A DNA stretch of 64,000 nucleotides from DATAOG01 sp963753685 (GTDB lineage: Bacteria; Pseudomonadota; Alphaproteobacteria; Geminicoccales; Geminicoccaceae), in assembly GCA_963753685.1 (NCBI GenBank), contig CAVWDE010000022.1, forward strand, positions 124,001 to 188,000, in the 5' to 3' direction. The notes below the pieces were generated by a model that searched no databases, was not told the DNA's origin, and saw only the letters and a list, made by a program, of their open reading frames with translations. This document shows positions 35,263-43,886 of the stretch, piece by piece; the first letter of the stretch is position 1; each line of letters begins with the position of its first letter. Made by a program: the position numbers and the translations under genes.

Positions 35263-37707
35263 TCAAGCCCGCATCCTCGCACCGTCGGGATCGAAGAACG
35301 GCCGCAGGCTGGCCTCGGCCGGGTAGCGCTCGCCCGCGATCTCGATCTCGAAGCGCGCCTGGCGCAGCAGCCCGGCCGTGACCCCGTCCGGATGGCGGAC
35401 CCAGCCCATGCCGAGCGCGCTCCCCAGCGTGTGGCCATAGCCGCCCGAAGTCAAAAGGCCGATCCGGGCGCCGTCCATGACGATCGGCTCGTCGTGGTGC
35501 AGGAGCGGCGCCGGATCCATAAGCTTGAACTGCACCAGGCGTTTGGTCGGGGTTTTCCCGGATGCGCGCCGCAGGGCGTCCTGGCCGATGAAACCGCCCG
35601 GCTTGTCGAGGGCGACCGCGAACCCGAGGCCCGCCTCGAAGGGCGTGTCGGCATCGCCGACATCGTGGCCAAAGCTGCGAAACGCCTTCTCCAGGCGCAG
35701 CGAGTTCAGGGCGTGGAAGCCCGCAAGCATGCTCTGGTCGCCGAGCGTCGCCAGGATCAGATCGAGCACCGGGCCCGCGAACTCGCTGGCCAGGTAGAGC
35801 TCGAAACCGAGCTCGCCGACGTAGGAGATCCGCTGCGCCCGGACCAGCGCGTAGCCGACCTCGATCGCCTGCGCCGTCCCGAACGGGAACGCGTCGTTCG
35901 AGAGATCCGCCGGGGTCAAAGGGGCCAGCAGGTCGCGGCTTGCGGGTCCCATCAGCCCCAACACCGCGAAGCCCGAGGTGACGTCGGTGAGATGCGCGTG
36001 CGCATCGCCCGGGATGTGCCGGCGCAGCCAATGGAAATCGCGTGCCTGGCTCGCCGCCCCGGTCGTGATCATGAAGCGGTCCGAAGCCAGGCGTGTGACC
36101 GTGAGGTCGGCCTCGATGCCGCCCCGCTCGTTCAGCCACTGGGTATAGACCACGCGGCCCGGCGCGACCGCGACATCGTTGGCGCACACCCGCTGGAGCA
36201 CCGCTTCGGCATCGCGCCCCTGGAGCAGGTATTTGCCGAACGAGGACAGATCGAACAGACCCGCCCGCTCGCGCACCGCCCGGTGCTCGGCCGCCTCGCG
36301 CTCGAACCAGCGCGTCCGGCCGTAGGAGTAGTCGTAATGCGGGTGCGTCCCAGGCTCGCCGTACCACCCCGGCCGCTCCCAGCCGGCGGTCTCGGAAAAA
36401 CAGGCGCCGCGCGCGGCCAGGCGTTCGTGCAGGGGCGAGAGCCGCGCTGGGCGCGCGCTCGCATATTGCCGGCTCGGCCAATGCATGGCGTAGAGCAGAC
36501 CCAGACCCTCGACCGCGCGGTCGCGGACATAGCGCGAGGTGCCCTGGAACGGCTGCATCCGCCGGAGATCGACATCCCACAGGTCCATGGGCGGGTGGCC
36601 CTGCGCGATCCACGCCGCGAGCGCCATGCCCGCACCGCCGGCCGACTGGATGCCGATCGAGTTGAAGCCAGCAGCAACGAACAGGCCCTTCAGCTCCGGC
36701 GCCTCGCCGAGGTGATAGCGATCGTCCGGGGTGAAGCTCTCAGGCCCGCAGAAGAACTTCCGGATGCCGACCTCGGCCAACGCCGGAATCCGCCGCATGG
36801 CGTCCTCGAGGAACGGCATGAAATGGTCCCAGTCCTCGGGCAGCTCGCCGAACTCGAAGTCGTCCGGGATGCCGTCCACCGCCCAGGGCTTGGCGACCGG
36901 CTCGAACACCCCGACCAGGAGCTTGCCCGCATCCTCCTTGGCGTAGAGGCAGCCGTCCGGATCGCGCAGCACCGGGAGATCTCTTGGCAGCCCCGCCATC
37001 GGCTCGGTCAGGACGTAGAAATGCTCGCACGCCTGGAGCGGGACGTTGACCCCGGCCAGGCGCCCGACCGCGCGCCCCCACATGCCGGCAGCGTTGACCA
37101 CGACCTCGGTCGCGACCGGCCCCTGCGCGGTCTGGACGCCGGTGACCCGGCCGTTCGCCTGGGTGATGCCGGTGACCGTGCATCCTTCGACGATCCGGGC
37201 GCCCGCCAGGCGCGCCCCTTTGGCCAGCGCCTGGGTGATGTCGATCGGATTGGCCTGGCCGTCGGTCGTGATGAAGATCGCGCCGGCGAGGTCGCTCACC
37301 TCGAGCAGCGGATGGCGCGCCTTGGCCTCGGCCGGGCTCAGAACCTCGATCTCGAGGCCGAAGGTCCGGCCCATCGAGGCCGCGCGCTTGAGCTCGGTGA
37401 AGCGCTCGGCCGTGCGCGCGAGGCTCAAGCTGCCGTGCTGGCGAAAACCGGTCGGCTGGCCGGTCTCGGCCTCGAGCCGGCCGTACAGCTCGGCCGAATA
37501 TTTGGCGAGCCGGGTCAGGTTCTCGGTGGCGCGCAGCTGCCCGATCAGGCCGGCCGCGTGCCAGGTGGTGCCGGAGGTCAGCTGCCTGCGCTCGAGCAGC
37601 AGCACGTCCGTCCAGCCGAGCCGGGCCAGGTGATAGGCGATCGAGCAGCCGACCACGCCGCCGCCGATGATCACGGCCTGCGCGTGGCTCGGCAGATCTG
37701 CGGCCAT
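35263..37707 (-). CDS. FAD-dependent oxidoreductase/GcvT fusion (dimethylglycine/sarcosine dehydrogenase-like)
   Basis: An 814-residue protein. The N-terminal DAO domain has the FAD motif I-I-G-G-G-V-V-G-C-S-I and S-G-T-T-W-H-A-A-G-L, where His is the covalent FAD site in dimethylglycine dehydrogenases. The second half has an FAO_M region and the GcvT/aminomethyltransferase folds, with L-M-G-P-A-S-R-D-L-L, V-G-E-L-G-F-E-L-Y and the C-terminal G-L-L-T-S-G-G-Y-G-H-T-L-G. It should demethylate an N-methylglycine derivative, passing formaldehyde to tetrahydrofolate. Length matches the family. No soxBDAG genes are nearby. Substrate choice (dimethylglycine, sarcosine or other) is inferred. Confidence 0.9.
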   Translation of the reverse strand: MAADLPSHAQAVIIGGGVVGCSIAYHLARLGWTDVLLLERRQLTSGTTWHAAGLIGQLRATENLTRLAKYSAELYGRLEAETGQPTGFRQHGSLSLARTAERFTELKRAASMGRTFGLEIEVLSPAEAKARHPLLEVSDLAGAIFITTDGQANPIDITQALAKGARLAGARIVEGCTVTGITQANGRVTGVQTAQGPVATEVVVNAAGMWGRAVGRLAGVNVPLQACEHFYVLTEPMAGLPRDLPVLRDPDGCLYAKEDAGKLLVGVFEPVAKPWAVDGIPDDFEFGELPEDWDHFMPFLEDAMRRIPALAEVGIRKFFCGPESFTPDDRYHLGEAPELKGLFVAAGFNSIGIQSAGGAGMALAAWIAQGHPPMDLWDVDLRRMQPFQGTSRYVRDRAVEGLGLLYAMHWPSRQYASARPARLSPLHERLAARGACFSETAGWERPGWYGEPGTHPHYDYSYGRTRWFEREAAEHRAVRERAGLFDLSSFGKYLLQGRDAEAVLQRVCANDVAVAPGRVVYTQWLNERGGIEADLTVTRLASDRFMITTGAASQARDFHWLRRHIPGDAHAHLTDVTSGFAVLGLMGPASRDLLAPLTPADLSNDAFPFGTAQAIEVGYALVRAQRISYVGELGFELYLASEFAGPVLDLILATLGDQSMLAGFHALNSLRLEKAFRSFGHDVGDADTPFEAGLGFAVALDKPGGFIGQDALRRASGKTPTKRLVQFKLMDPAPLLHHDEPIVMDGARIGLLTSGGYGHTLGSALGMGWVRHPDGVTAGLLRQARFEIEIAGERYPAEASLRPFFDPDGARMRA

Positions 37708-37827
37708 CGCCCGCCTCCCCGATCATGTCCGCGGGCCCGTCCGGCAACGGCTCGCCGGACCGGTTCGCGTCTCTTCCCGGATAAGCGGTGCGTGGCCGGC
37801 TGTGAAGTCGAAAAGCCGAGGGTACCG

Positions 37828-38212
37828 CTAGAACGACGCGGTCAGCGGAGCCGGGCTCCGCGCGCCTGGGTTGGCCAACGGGTCGGGGCCAAACCGGTTG
37901 GGGCCGCGGGCGCCCGGCAGCAGCCCGACCTCGATCGCCAGCCAGATCGCCCCCAGCACCGGGATGGCCACGATCGACAGGAACCAGCCGCTCCGGCCAC
38001 GATCGTGCAGGCGCTTGACGGTGATGACGGAGCAGGGAATCAGCGGTCGCCAGACAGAGCAGCGCACCGAGCACCAGGAGGCCAGGCTCGCCCTCGGAGC
38101 CGATCAGCATGTCGGCGACGATCTGGGCAGCGATCAGAGGCAGGGACACCAGCCAATAGCGCTGCCGATCCATCCGGCCGCGGGCGGAAAAATACACGTC
38201 TCGCCAATCCAT
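37828..38212 (-). CDS. DUF805 membrane protein (frameshift near 38045)
   Basis: The first part reads F-S-A-R-G-R-M-D-R-Q-R-Y-W and two hydrophobic segments. The frame breaks near 38045, where one extra base seems present. The next frame continues with V-K-R-L-H-D-R-G-R-S-G-W-F, then a hydrophobic helix and P-G-A-R-G-P-N-R-F-G-P-D-P, the DUF805 signature. Corrected length is about 128 residues. The function of DUF805 membrane proteins is not known. It lies between the amidase and the FAD/GcvT gene. Confidence 0.75.
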
Positions 38213-38336
38213 GGACGGTCTCCCGCCGGGTCTTGCATCGGGCGCGCGCTCTGCCGGATCGCCGCCGATGATCGCAGGCCGCGCTTACGATCGGCTTAAG
38301 GCACGCGCCCGACCCTCGCCGACCGCCGGATCCGGC

Positions 38337-39818
38337 TCAGAGCGGCCGCCTGGCGCAGGCCGCGTAGGTCGGAGCCCAGGGGCGGAGGCGTTCGAAGGTC
38401 GCGCTCGCCGCGAGCACGTCGCCATCGGCATAGCGCCGGCCGATGATCTGCATCCCGACCGGCAGGCCGTCGATCATGCCGGCCGGGATCGAGGCCGCCG
38501 GGTGGCCCGAGAAGTTGATCAGGTAGGTCAGGCACCAGCCGATCAGCGGGTCGACCGCTTCGCCGTTGACCTCGCTCGGGCCCACGGTGTTGCCGTCGCC
38601 GGCGTTCTCGACCGGCAGGCAGGCGAGCGTCGGGCTGACCAGCAGGTCGTAGTTGGCGAGCACGCTCTGGATCGCGCCATAGATCTCGGAGCGGGTTGCC
38701 TGATCGTTGAAGAAATCGAGCGCCGACATGCCGTAGCCCTGGTCGACCCAGCGCAGATACTGCGGCGGGAAGTCGTCCCGATGGTCGCGCAAGAGGTCGA
38801 TGCCATTGGCCTTGAAGATCTCGAAGGTCTGGACGTTGAGGGGCATGATCAGGCGGCACCAGAGGTCGCTGAGCTCGCGCTGCGGCCGCTTGATTCCGAC
38901 CTTGACCTCCTCGACCACGGCGCCCGCCTCCTCGAAGGCGCGCACCGCCTTGGCGACCGCCTCCGCGACCGGGCGCTCGACCGGGAAGACGTCGAAGTTC
39001 GGGGTATAGGCGATCTTCCAGCCGCGGATCGAGGCGCGGGTCGCGAGCGTGAAGTCGACCTGCTCATCGAGGCTGAACGGATCGCGCGGGTCGTAGCCCG
39101 CAAGCGCGGTGAGGACCAGCGCCGCGTCGTCGACCGTGCGCGTGATCGGACCCTCGAACAGGAACGGCGTCGTGCCGCCGAAGGCGTTGGCGCCGGCGAA
39201 GAGCGGCACCCGGCCGAACGACGCCTTGTAGCCGTAGACCCCGCACCAGGATGCCGGGATCCGGATCGAGCCGCCGCCGTCGGTGCCCTCGGCGAACGGC
39301 AGCAGGCCGTCGGCGACCGCGGCCGCACTGCCGCCCGAGGAGCCGCCGGTGTTCCTGGCGAGATCGAACGGATTGCGCGACGGCCCGAACATCGGATTGT
39401 CGCAGGTGCCGCGAAAGCCCATGACCGGGCTGTTGGTCTTGCCGACCAGGATCGCGCCCGCCTGCTCGATCCGCTCGGCGAAGGCGCAGTGGAAGTCGGG
39501 CACGAAGTCCTTGAGCGCGCGCACCCCGCCGAAGGTGCTGGGCCAGCCGGGCTTGAAGTCGAACAGGTCCTTGATCGCGGTCGGCACGCCGTGCAGGGGG
39601 CCAAACGCCGTGCCCGACATCAGCGCCTGCTCGGCCTCCCTGGCGCGCGCCCGCGCATCCTCGAAGCCGAGATAGACGAGCGCGTTCAGGCTCGGGTTGC
39701 GGGCTTCGATGCGCGCGATGAACGCGTCCACGACCTCGACCGGCGACAGATCGTGCCGGCGGATGCGGAGCGCCAGATCGGTCGCGGACAGATGAGCGAC
39801 CTCGTCCGACAGCGTCAT
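38337..39818 (-). CDS. Amidase-signature hydrolase
   Basis: A 493-residue amidase. The Ser-cisSer-Lys triad is Lys in P-T-A-I-K-D-L-F and serines in N-T-G-G-S-S-G-G-S-A-A-A-V-A, with G-T-D-G-G-G-S-I-R-I-P completing the signature. It is not GatA: the C-terminal half differs and gatA is present elsewhere. The substrate amide is unknown. It stands alone, downstream of no partner, though DUF805 follows on the same strand. Confidence 0.9.
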   Translation of the reverse strand: MTLSDEVAHLSATDLALRIRRHDLSPVEVVDAFIARIEARNPSLNALVYLGFEDARARAREAEQALMSGTAFGPLHGVPTAIKDLFDFKPGWPSTFGGVRALKDFVPDFHCAFAERIEQAGAILVGKTNSPVMGFRGTCDNPMFGPSRNPFDLARNTGGSSGGSAAAVADGLLPFAEGTDGGGSIRIPASWCGVYGYKASFGRVPLFAGANAFGGTTPFLFEGPITRTVDDAALVLTALAGYDPRDPFSLDEQVDFTLATRASIRGWKIAYTPNFDVFPVERPVAEAVAKAVRAFEEAGAVVEEVKVGIKRPQRELSDLWCRLIMPLNVQTFEIFKANGIDLLRDHRDDFPPQYLRWVDQGYGMSALDFFNDQATRSEIYGAIQSVLANYDLLVSPTLACLPVENAGDGNTVGPSEVNGEAVDPLIGWCLTYLINFSGHPAASIPAGMIDGLPVGMQIIGRRYADGDVLAASATFERLRPWAPTYAACARRPL

Positions 39819-40041
39819 CGGGCTCTCCTTGATCCTTAGTAGCGCTCGGGTTGGCCGCGCCTATGCCGGGCCGCCACCGCGCTACAAAACCCGAGATAGG
39901 CTAATTTTTCGCAACTCGCCAACCGAAAGGAGGCCCGCCGGATCCCGGGCGGGCCGCCCCGATCTGGCTTGCCAAGCGCGGTTTTCGCGTCAAATTGCAG
40001 GGGCGCGCTCGAGCGATCACAAAAATGAGGGGAGCAGAACC

Positions 40042-40911
40042 ATGCGGGGAAGCTTGACGATCTCGACGGTGCTGGCCGGCGGGCTGCTGCTGGCGAGCGG
40101 TGCGTTCGCCGCCGAGCCCAAGCCGATGTGGCAGGCGACCGGCCTGGATGCGCCGGAATCCGCCGTGCTCGACGAGGCGGCGGGGGTCATCTACGTGTCG
40201 AACGTCAACGGCGATCCGGGCGCGATCGACGGCAACGGCTACATCGCCAAGCTGTCGGCCGATGGCAAGATCCTCAACAAGCATTGGGTGACCGGCCTCA
40301 ACGGGCCCAAGGGCCTGGCGCTCCATGACGGCAAGCTCTACGCCGCGGACATCAACAAGCTCGTGGTGATCGACACCGCGCGCGGCAAGGTCGTGGCGAC
40401 CTACGATGCCCCGGGCGCGAAGTTCCTCAACGACGTGACCGCCGCGGACGACGGCCGGGTGTTCGTCTCCGACATGGTCAACAACCAGATCTGGATGCTG
40501 CAGAGCGACTTGTTATGGCTCTGGCTGGAGAGCCCGGCGCTCGAGAACCCGAACGGCCTGCTCGCCGAGCCGGACCGGCTCGTGGTCGCCGCCTGGGGCA
40601 AGATGAAGCCGGACTTCTCGACCGACGTGCCGGGCCACCTCAAGGCGGTCGACTACCAGACCCGGGCGATCACCGATCTCGGCGACCAGCCGATCGGCAA
40701 TCTCGACGGTCTCGAGCCGGACGGCCAGGGCGGCTATCTGGCGACCGACTGGGTGGCGGGCGCCCTGTACCGGATCGACGCCGGCGGCAAGGCCGAGATG
40801 CTGATGGACCTGGACCAGGGCAGCGCCGATCTCCACTACATCGTAAGTGAGCAGGTGGCGATCATCCCGATCATGACCGACAACGCCGTCGCCGCCTACA
40901 AGGTCGAGTAG
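40042..40911 (+). CDS. Periplasmic SMP-30/gluconolactonase-like beta-propeller
   Basis: A 289-residue protein with a signal peptide (about 23 residues, ending A-F-A-A). Repeated beta-propeller strands follow, such as G-L-D-A-P-E-S-A-V-L-D, G-P-K-G-L-A-L-H-D-G-K-L-Y, F-L-N-D-V-T-A-A-D-D-G-R-V-F-V-S-D and N-L-D-G-L-E-P-D-G-Q-G-G-Y-L-A-T-D. The conserved Glu (A-P-E-S), Asn (F-L-N-D) and Asp (L-D-G-L) could be metal ligands as in SMP-30. ATG 40042 has GAGGGGAG upstream. Lactonase activity is possible but unproven. Confidence 0.8.
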   Translation: MRGSLTISTVLAGGLLLASGAFAAEPKPMWQATGLDAPESAVLDEAAGVIYVSNVNGDPGAIDGNGYIAKLSADGKILNKHWVTGLNGPKGLALHDGKLYAADINKLVVIDTARGKVVATYDAPGAKFLNDVTAADDGRVFVSDMVNNQIWMLQSDLLWLWLESPALENPNGLLAEPDRLVVAAWGKMKPDFSTDVPGHLKAVDYQTRAITDLGDQPIGNLDGLEPDGQGGYLATDWVAGALYRIDAGGKAEMLMDLDQGSADLHYIVSEQVAIIPIMTDNAVAAYKVE

Positions 40912-41226
40912 CCCGCTGCGGCAGCCGGTCGGATCGGTCGACGCCGCAGAGTTCGACCGGCCTCTCGCGCGGCCGGGTATGAGGTGCGCCTCCGACCTTG
41001 CCGGTCTGGGCGAGCGCCAGCGTGAGTTGCGGGCAGCTGCCGGCCGAGCGAAGGGCCGCCAGCCGAGCCGGCGGCAAAAGTTGGCCAAGCCCGCAGATCA
41101 CCAGCATGGTGCCAGGCGATCTCTCGATCTGGCTCAAAGGGGTACCCCTGCTGATCAGTATGGGGCCGGAACCGGCCATGGTATCAAAAGTCGCTAAGGG
41201 TCTCATTCAACACAGGAGGGCCGGCG
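40912..41226 (+). other. Leader region of the peptide/PqqD-HprK operon
   Basis: No gene is supported in these 315 bases. The last 90 bases hold two palindromic sequences and an AT-richer patch (GTATCAAAAGTCGC) before a perfect AGGAGG site at 41214-41219, seven bases from the peptide start. It is the likely promoter and operator region of the downstream operon. Confidence 0.5.
41138..41177. promoter_or_regulatory. Paired palindromes before the peptide gene
   Basis: AGGGGTACCCCT (41138-41149) is a perfect 12-base palindrome. GGCCGG and CCGGCC (41164-41177) form an inverted repeat around AA. They lie 90 to 50 bases upstream of the peptide gene and could bind a regulator; none is encoded next to them. 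Confidence 0.4.
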
Positions 41227-41430
41227 ATGGGGACAAGGAAGGTGCATGAGGTTCCCGAGGGACGGGCCGATCAGAGCCGAAGAGAGGCGCTGAAGCGGTT
41301 CGGCCGTTACGCAGCCGCCGCACCGGCGGCGATGATTCTGCTGCAGCCGCACAGGAGTGAGGCCGGAATCCTCAGCCGAATCATCACCGCGGTCCGCGCC
41401 CGCCGAGCGGGCGGAGGCGGCCACTACTGA
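41227..41430 (+). CDS. 67-residue peptide; candidate precursor for modification
   Basis: A short gene with the best ribosome binding site in the area (AGGAGG, seven-base spacing) and normal codon use, 15 bases before the PqqD-HprK gene. Residues 17-40 read S-R-R-E-A-L-K-R-F-G-R-Y then A-A-A-A-P-A-A-M-I-L-L, like a degenerate Tat signal or amphipathic leader. The C-terminus is basic and ends R-R-A-G-G-G-G-H-Y. PqqD domains bind leader peptides, so this product is a good candidate substrate of the downstream kinase and nucleotidyltransferase. I do not recognise a named family. It could instead be a small exported protein. That it is translated is likely; its role is inference. Confidence 0.65.
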   Translation: MGTRKVHEVPEGRADQSRREALKRFGRYAAAAPAAMILLQPHRSEAGILSRIITAVRARRAGGGGHY

Positions 41431-41445
41431 TCGTCCGGAGGCTTT

Positions 41446-42672
41446 GTGATCCACTCGGAGGGCCCGGTCCCGCTGGCTGCGGGACCCGGTTCGCTAGCGC
41501 ACGGCATGCTGTTTGATGCCGCGACTCTGCCGCTTTCAGACCAGCTGGTGGTGATCGCTCCGGATGGTACGGTCGCTGCCCTCAACGCCAGTGGTCGTTA
41601 CCTCTGGGAAGCGCTCCAGGCCGGTTGCAGCGTGGACGATCTGGTTGCTGCCAGCGTTCGGGAAGGTGACGTCACCGAAGACGTAGCGCGCGCCAGCATC
41701 GCGCACGCCCTGGAGTCATGGCAAGAGCTGGGCCTCGTCAGCCCGGCCAGTCGTCAACCGGATCCCGCGCCGCTCGTGACGCCGTTCATGGCGCCGGTTG
41801 TGGTCCGGCCGCCGGGGCGCGTCCCGGAGCTGGATGCGGTCTATCGACCCGGAGACCACCCGGTCCGGGTCCGTTGCGACGACCGGGTGCTCGCCGGCGT
41901 GATCGAGGCGGCGTGCCGGTCGTGTCGGGTCGAGGATGCGCAGGGCGAGCTCGCCATCGTGGACGTGATCGAGCGGGATGGCAGCTTTGCCGTCCGGGCC
42001 GACGACGCGGTGCTCACCCGCGCCGACGATCTGGCGGACAATCCCGCCCTGGCGCGTCACCGGTGCCTCACGGCCCTGCTCGAGATCTCCCGCCGGCCGC
42101 GGCAGTGGCTTGGCATCCTCCATGCGTCCGCGGTGGCGGCGGGCGGGCGGTGCGTCGCGATGTGCGGCGAGCGCGGCTCCGGCAAGAGCACGCTCGGCGC
42201 GGCGCTGGTCGCCGCCGGCGCCGATTTCGTCACCGATGACTACGCACCTCTCGAGCGGACCAGCTGGCTGGTCTGGCCGGTCCCCTACGCGCCCGGCATC
42301 AAGCGCGGTTCCTGGCGCCCGCTGCGCCGCCATTTCGCCAACCTGCAGGCGCAGCCGGTGCATCGGCTCGCCGGCCTGCAGATCCGCTATCTGGATCTCG
42401 ACGCCGCGCGCAGGGCGCCGCTGAACCGCGGCCTGCCGCTCGAGGCTCTGGTGTTTCCCCGCTACCAGGCCGGCGCCGGGCTCGAGCCGCAGCTGATGAC
42501 GGTCGCCGAGGCCCTGACCGGGCTCTGCCACGCGCGATCCCTGCTCGACCGGCAGCCCGAGGTGTTTGCCGAAACCCTGCGCTGGATCGAATCGATGCCG
42601 GCCTACCGGCTGGTCTTCGGCGACCTCGACCGCGCCCGGGACTGGGTCTGGTCGCTGTTGAGCGCGGCATGA
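41446..42672 (+). CDS. PqqD domain fused to an HPr-kinase-like domain
   Basis: A 408-residue fusion. Residues about 30-100 form a PqqD-like winged-helix domain (A-L-N-A-S-G-R-Y-L-W-E-A-L), the type that recognises peptide leaders. Residues about 220-400 resemble HPr kinase: Walker A G-E-R-G-S-G-K-S-T-L at 241-250, then F-V-T-D-D-Y with Asp264/265 matching the catalytic Asp of HprK. HprK-related kinases occur in PqqD-linked 'HPr-rel' systems and in lasso peptide loci, where one phosphorylates the precursor. GTG 41446 follows GGAGG. The end overlaps the nucleotidyltransferase (ATGA). Substrate is inferred to be the 67-residue peptide. Confidence 0.85.
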   Translation: MIHSEGPVPLAAGPGSLAHGMLFDAATLPLSDQLVVIAPDGTVAALNASGRYLWEALQAGCSVDDLVAASVREGDVTEDVARASIAHALESWQELGLVSPASRQPDPAPLVTPFMAPVVVRPPGRVPELDAVYRPGDHPVRVRCDDRVLAGVIEAACRSCRVEDAQGELAIVDVIERDGSFAVRADDAVLTRADDLADNPALARHRCLTALLEISRRPRQWLGILHASAVAAGGRCVAMCGERGSGKSTLGAALVAAGADFVTDDYAPLERTSWLVWPVPYAPGIKRGSWRPLRRHFANLQAQPVHRLAGLQIRYLDLDAARRAPLNRGLPLEALVFPRYQAGAGLEPQLMTVAEALTGLCHARSLLDRQPEVFAETLRWIESMPAYRLVFGDLDRARDWVWSLLSAA

Positions 42673-43820
42673 CCCTGCGACGCATCCATCCGTTCGATGT
42701 GATCGCCCGCGTCCTGGCCGCGCGATTGCGGGGCTGCGAGCCTGCGGACGAGCTCCGGACCCTGGTCCGCTCCCGGCGCATCGAGTGGGAACGGGTCGTG
42801 GGCCTTGCGAGCGCCCAATTCGTGCTGCCCGCCCTGGCCGCGGCCCTGAAGGACCTCGCCCTGACCGCCACACTGGATGAGGAACTCGGCGCGTTTCTCG
42901 ACGCCGTCCATGCTGCGAACTCGGAACGCAACGGCGAGCTTCGGGATGAGCTCGCCGCCGCCGTCGCCGTCCTGAACCGGGCGGGCATCGAACCCGTGCT
43001 GCTCAAAGGCGCGATTCGGCTGGCGGACGGTCTCTATCCCGACGATGGCTGGCGCATGCTGCAAGACCTCGACCTCCTGCTGCCGAAGGCGTCGCTGGCG
43101 GCCGCCACTGGAGCCTTCGAGGCCGCCGGCTACACCGCCTGCGGGTCCGACGGCGCGATCCGGCGCCCGGGCGGCGCGTGCCAGATCGATCTGCATACCG
43201 AGCTGTTTCCGACGCCGAAACCAGGCCGGCTGCTGCCCGCGGAAGAGATCCTGGCCGGGGCACGACGCATCGCCTTGGGCGCCGCCAGGGCACGGATTCC
43301 CTCGGTCGAGCATCAGATCGTGCACCTGATCGGCCACAGCCAGGTCCGGCATTTCGGCCATGCTTTCGGGCGTATTGCCTTGCGCGACCGGCTGGAGGCT
43401 GCAGCCTTGGTGCACTGGGGCCGCGAAACCCTCGACTGGCAGGCGGTTCTGGCGCGCTTCGCCGCCGCCGGCTGCCGCCGACCGCTGCTGTCGTTTCTGC
43501 TGGCCTTGAACGACGGCGCCTGGTGCACCCTTGCCCTGCCAGATGGGATCGACCCGCTGACCGGCCTGCAAGGGTGCCGGGTTGCCCTGCAGGCGCGCTC
43601 AAGAATGTTGGCCTACATCGGCTCGCGGGCCGGCTGGTTGATCTCCGTGTTCCGGAGCCCGATCGAGGCGCGCGACGGCGGCCGACGCGGCGTGATCGAG
43701 AATCTCAAGCGGTTGATTTTCGAGCCCGGGGCGGTGCGGAGGCTGGCTCGAGCCGTGCTGATGCGACGGCGTCACCTCCTGCACGCCCTGCCCTACCTGA
43801 GCTGGCTCCTGATCCAGTGA
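42669..43820 (+). CDS. Family-5 nucleotidyltransferase
   Basis: A 383-residue protein of the NTP_transf_5 type. The signature V-L-L-K-G-A-I-R-L-A-D-G-L-Y-P-D lies at 110-124 and the metal-binding D133-L-D135 follows, with a third acidic position in I-D174-L-H-T-E-L-F. The helical C-terminal half is rich in His and Arg. Members occur next to lasso peptide kinases and polysaccharide loci; reactions are mostly uncharacterised. The start overlaps the kinase stop, so both proteins are made together and probably act on the same substrate. Confidence 0.85.
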   Translation: MTLRRIHPFDVIARVLAARLRGCEPADELRTLVRSRRIEWERVVGLASAQFVLPALAAALKDLALTATLDEELGAFLDAVHAANSERNGELRDELAAAVAVLNRAGIEPVLLKGAIRLADGLYPDDGWRMLQDLDLLLPKASLAAATGAFEAAGYTACGSDGAIRRPGGACQIDLHTELFPTPKPGRLLPAEEILAGARRIALGAARARIPSVEHQIVHLIGHSQVRHFGHAFGRIALRDRLEAAALVHWGRETLDWQAVLARFAAAGCRRPLLSFLLALNDGAWCTLALPDGIDPLTGLQGCRVALQARSRMLAYIGSRAGWLISVFRSPIEARDGGRRGVIENLKRLIFEPGAVRRLARAVLMRRRHLLHALPYLSWLLIQ

Positions 43821-43829
43821 CCGCGTGAA

Positions 43830-43851
43830 CGGCGGGCGCAAGCACCCGCCG
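43830..43851. terminator. Hairpin between convergent operons
   Basis: CGGCGGG (43830-43836) and CCCGCCG (43845-43851) form a seven-base stem around an eight-base loop, between the nucleotidyltransferase and the convergent phnX. It has no clear T-run, so it is only a probable terminator. Confidence 0.4.
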
Positions 43852-43886
43852 GTCGCGCCCTCTGTCCAGCTGCCCGGGCCGAGGGC

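Noticed and set aside
35392..38271. A 959-codon plus-strand open frame opposite the FAD/GcvT gene
   Set aside because: No domains, Arg/Asp/Gln-rich, fully antisense to a gene with clear catalytic motifs.
38211..39839. A 542-codon plus-strand frame opposite the amidase
   Set aside because: Antisense shadow with Arg/Asp-rich composition and no domains.
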